A stretch of 64,000 bases of DNA, from positions 22,025-86,024 of the forward strand of contig PABA01000080.1 in NCBI GenBank assembly GCA_002699025.1. The letters are read 5' to 3'. Shown piece after piece: positions 60,453-64,000 of this stretch. The translations under genes were made by a program, and so were the position numbers. Under the pieces are notes generated by a model that saw only the letters and a program-made list of their open reading frames with translations, was not told the DNA's origin and ran no database searches. The DNA comes from Sandaracinus sp. (GTDB taxonomy: Bacteria > Myxococcota_A > Polyangia > Polyangiales > Houyiibacteriaceae). How positions within the stretch are numbered: the stretch's first letter is position 1; the number at the start of each line of letters is the position of its first letter.

Positions 60453-61295
60453 GCGCGGCGCGCCGATGGCTTCGAGGAGGAGCGCCCGGTGGCGGGCCTC
60501 CATGGGCGCCGTCATCGCGTGCGCGTCCGCGTCGAAGAGCTCGAGGCGGGCGTCGACGCCGCGGTGCTGCAGTCGGCGCACGAGCGCCCGCGTCTCGGCC
60601 GAAGGCACGATCGGATCGGCGGCGCCGTGGAGCGCGCGGATGGGCACGGCGCGGGCCTCCGGCGCCATGACCCGCGCGAGCTCGGGCGGGAGCCAGCCGG
60701 CGACGGGGATGGCCTCCTCGACCTGCGCCGGGTGGAGCAGCGCGAGCCCGAAGGCGAGCATGCCGCCCTGGCTGAAGCCGGTCAGAACGGCCCGCCCGCG
60801 CGTCGGGCGCCGCGCCATGAAGCGCTCGAGGACCGGCGCGAGCTCGTCGGCGCGCGCGCGGATCTCCCGGCCGAGGGCGTGCGGGCGCTCCTCCGTGATG
60901 CTCATGGAGAACCAGGTGAAGCCCTCGCCGAGCCGGTCGGGCGCCCAAGGGAAGAGGAGGCGCACGGGCGGCGTGTCGGCGTGATCGCCCGTCGGGAGCT
61001 CGGGGGCGCTCGCCCGGCCGTGGAACCAGACGACGAGCGGGAGCTCATCGTCGAGCGCCGCGCGGCCGAGCACGACCTCCGTCAAGCGATAGCCGAGCAC
61101 GACGTGCTCGCGCACCTGGACGAAGCGGCGTCGCTCCGCGCTCGGGGCCAGCTTGGCCCGGTCGCATCGCTTCGGCTCGAGGCGCGCCGAACGGGTGTCC
61201 TCGCCCCGCGCGGCGCCCCCGAGGGCGAACACGGCGAGCAAGCCGCCGGCGAGGGCGAGCGAGCGTCGGCGGGGGGCGCGGGCGAGGTCGGACAT
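60444..61295 (-). CDS. Exported phospholipase/carboxylesterase-type hydrolase
   Basis: A 283-residue alpha/beta-hydrolase of the YpfH/carboxylesterase-2 group. The N-terminus has an Arg-rich, Tat-like signal ([20 protein letters not shown]). The nucleophile is Ser in [20 protein letters not shown], the acid is Asp in [10 protein letters not shown] and the histidine is in [30 protein letters not shown] is the oxyanion segment. Probably hydrolyses short acyl esters or lysophospholipids in the periplasm. Convergent with the deacetylase-like gene (9-bp overlap) and divergent from prkA. Confidence 0.9.
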   Translation of the reverse strand: MSDLARAPRRRSLALAGGLLAVFALGGAARGEDTRSARLEPKRCDRAKLAPSAERRRFVQVREHVVLGYRLTEVVLGRAALDDELPLVVWFHGRASAPELPTGDHADTPPVRLLFPWAPDRLGEGFTWFSMSITEERPHALGREIRARADELAPVLERFMARRPTRGRAVLTGFSQGGMLAFGLALLHPAQVEEAIPVAGWLPPELARVMAPEARAVPIRALHGAADPIVPSAETRALVRRLQHRGVDARLELFDADAHAMTAPMEARHRALLLEAIGAPRSE

Positions 61296-61335
61296 GGCGC
61301 GGGGCGCGGGCGAAGCGGTCGCAGGGACGCGGCGC

Positions 61336-61395
61336 GTCGGGCAGGCGGAGGTCGGGCAGGCGGAGGTCGGGCAGGCGGAGGTCGGGCAGGCGGAG
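61336..61395. repeat. Four perfect copies of a 15-bp unit
   Basis: GTCGGGCAGGCGGAG is repeated exactly four times (61336-61395) in the 321-bp gap 61296-61616 between the divergent esterase and prkA genes. No gene is visible there; promoter elements of prkA must share this gap. Confidence 0.92.
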
Positions 61396-61616
61396 ACGGG
61401 GCGCGAGGGAAACGCGCGCTCCGGGGAACCTTATGCCGAAGCGCCCCTTCGGCTACGTCTGGGCGGCCCATTCGGATCGAAACGCCGACCGAAGCGCGAC
61501 TCGAGCGCGGATCGAGCCCGGTTCGCGCGCGCGGGGGAGACGCCGCCCCCGTCACGACCCTGGCAGGGCGCGCGGCGGCGCTGATAGAGTGGCCGGGACG
61601 CCCGGGAGGTTTCCAC

Positions 61617-63665
<2,049 letters not shown>

Positions 63666-63738
63666 CCGCGGGCGTCTACTCTTCGCCCGCTCGCTCGGGC
63701 TACCCGCGCCGCCCGGCGGTCCTCGTGATCGTCGGGCG

Positions 63739-63845
63739 GCTCTTCCGTCCGTCAGCTCTTCCGCCCCCAAGCTCTTCCGTCCGCCGAGCTCTTCCGCCCG
63801 ACGGCTCTTCCGCCCGCCGAGCTCTTCCGACCGACGGCTCTTCCG
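63739..63845. repeat. Seven GCTCTTCCG units at 16-17-bp spacing after prkA
   Basis: GCTCTTCCG occurs at 63739, 63755, 63771, 63788, 63804, 63821 and 63837, with variable CCG-rich spacers of 7-8 bp. The first unit is 74 bp past the prkA stop. The period averages 16.3 bp, unlike the multiple-of-three units elsewhere. Confidence 0.85.
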
Positions 63846-63852
63846 GCACGGG

Positions 63853-64000
63853 GGGAGGGGACGGGACCCGCGGGACCCCGCTCCGGCTCGCGCCCCGCTG
63901 TCGCGGGACGCTCCGCCTCCGCTCCGAAGCTCGCCCAGGACGTCGGCTGAAGCCGCCGCCCTGGACGACTTCTATGGTCCCGCGGGCCCCGTCCCCTCCC
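63853..64000. repeat. 25-bp inverted repeat, ends at window edge
   Basis: Left arm 63853-63877 and right arm 63976-64000 are complementary over 25 bp except one position, where a G-U pair would still form in RNA. About 98 nt lie between. The stem could be longer beyond the window. Candidate terminator or structured 3' UTR of the prkA transcript. Confidence 0.6.

Overview
The window is very GC-rich and gene-dense, with almost no mobile DNA. It looks like the chromosome of a predatory or surface-living myxobacterium of the Polyangiales (Sandaracinus-like). The evidence is indirect: many secreted lipoproteins with Asp-Ala-Gly-Pro linkers after the lipobox, CGDG-type disulfide repeats, several eukaryotic-type Ser/Thr kinases, a DUF1592/DUF1552 pair, PrkA, and GC-rich codon use throughout. 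The taxonomic call is inference; no rRNA or tRNA gene is present.

Layout. 1-2.6 kb: tail of an unknown gene, an AraC-type regulator divergent from an orphan DNA methyltransferase, and a small less GC-rich membrane protein bracketed by GGGATTC hairpins. 2.6-11 kb (minus strand): PhoH-type ATPase, two lipoproteins, a surface-anchored penicillin-acylase-type Ntn hydrolase and a CHAD protein. 11.3-19.3 kb: a 1769-residue kinase with a long TPR-like superhelix, divergent from a REC-HPt-REC-GGDEF-like signalling protein. 19.4-24.2 kb: CAP-domain lipoprotein, lipid-anchored SAM methyltransferase, TolC-family lipoprotein, small exported protein. 24.2-28 kb: LRR lipoprotein divergent from a membrane Ser/Thr kinase that overlaps a small lipoprotein gene. 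28-34.7 kb: SMUG1-type uracil glycosylase, a HEAT-repeat protein and a very large Cys-rich lipoprotein, the last two apparently co-transcribed. 35-38.2 kb: DUF1592-DUF1552 pair overlapping by 4 bp. 38.4-41.7 kb: orphan Flp-type pilin, SufE, HIT hydrolase, and the ribosomal cassette rpsN-rpmG-rpmB with an intrinsic terminator. 41.8-48.1 kb: MBL hydrolase, globin, pseudokinase, subtilase lipoprotein, a KDPG-aldolase-like protein lacking its catalytic lysine, and an outer-membrane beta-barrel beside a remnant of a second copy. 48.2-57.1 kb: surface lipoproteins (one with two fibrinogen-like domains) and an S9 peptidase-lipoprotein overlap pair. 57.4-63.7 kb: TSUP transporter, Cys-rich lipoprotein, polysaccharide-deacetylase-like protein, esterase and PrkA.

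How it fits together. Much of the window encodes cell-surface or periplasmic lipoproteins: peptidases, an acylase, and adhesion- or lectin-like modules. Mixed with these are intracellular phospho-signalling proteins, of which at least three have degenerate catalytic motifs. The most unusual non-coding feature is that most long intergenic gaps carry their own short tandem-repeat array, often with a unit of 6, 12, 15 or 18 bp. Because those units are multiples of three they keep reading frames open and create long false ORFs.
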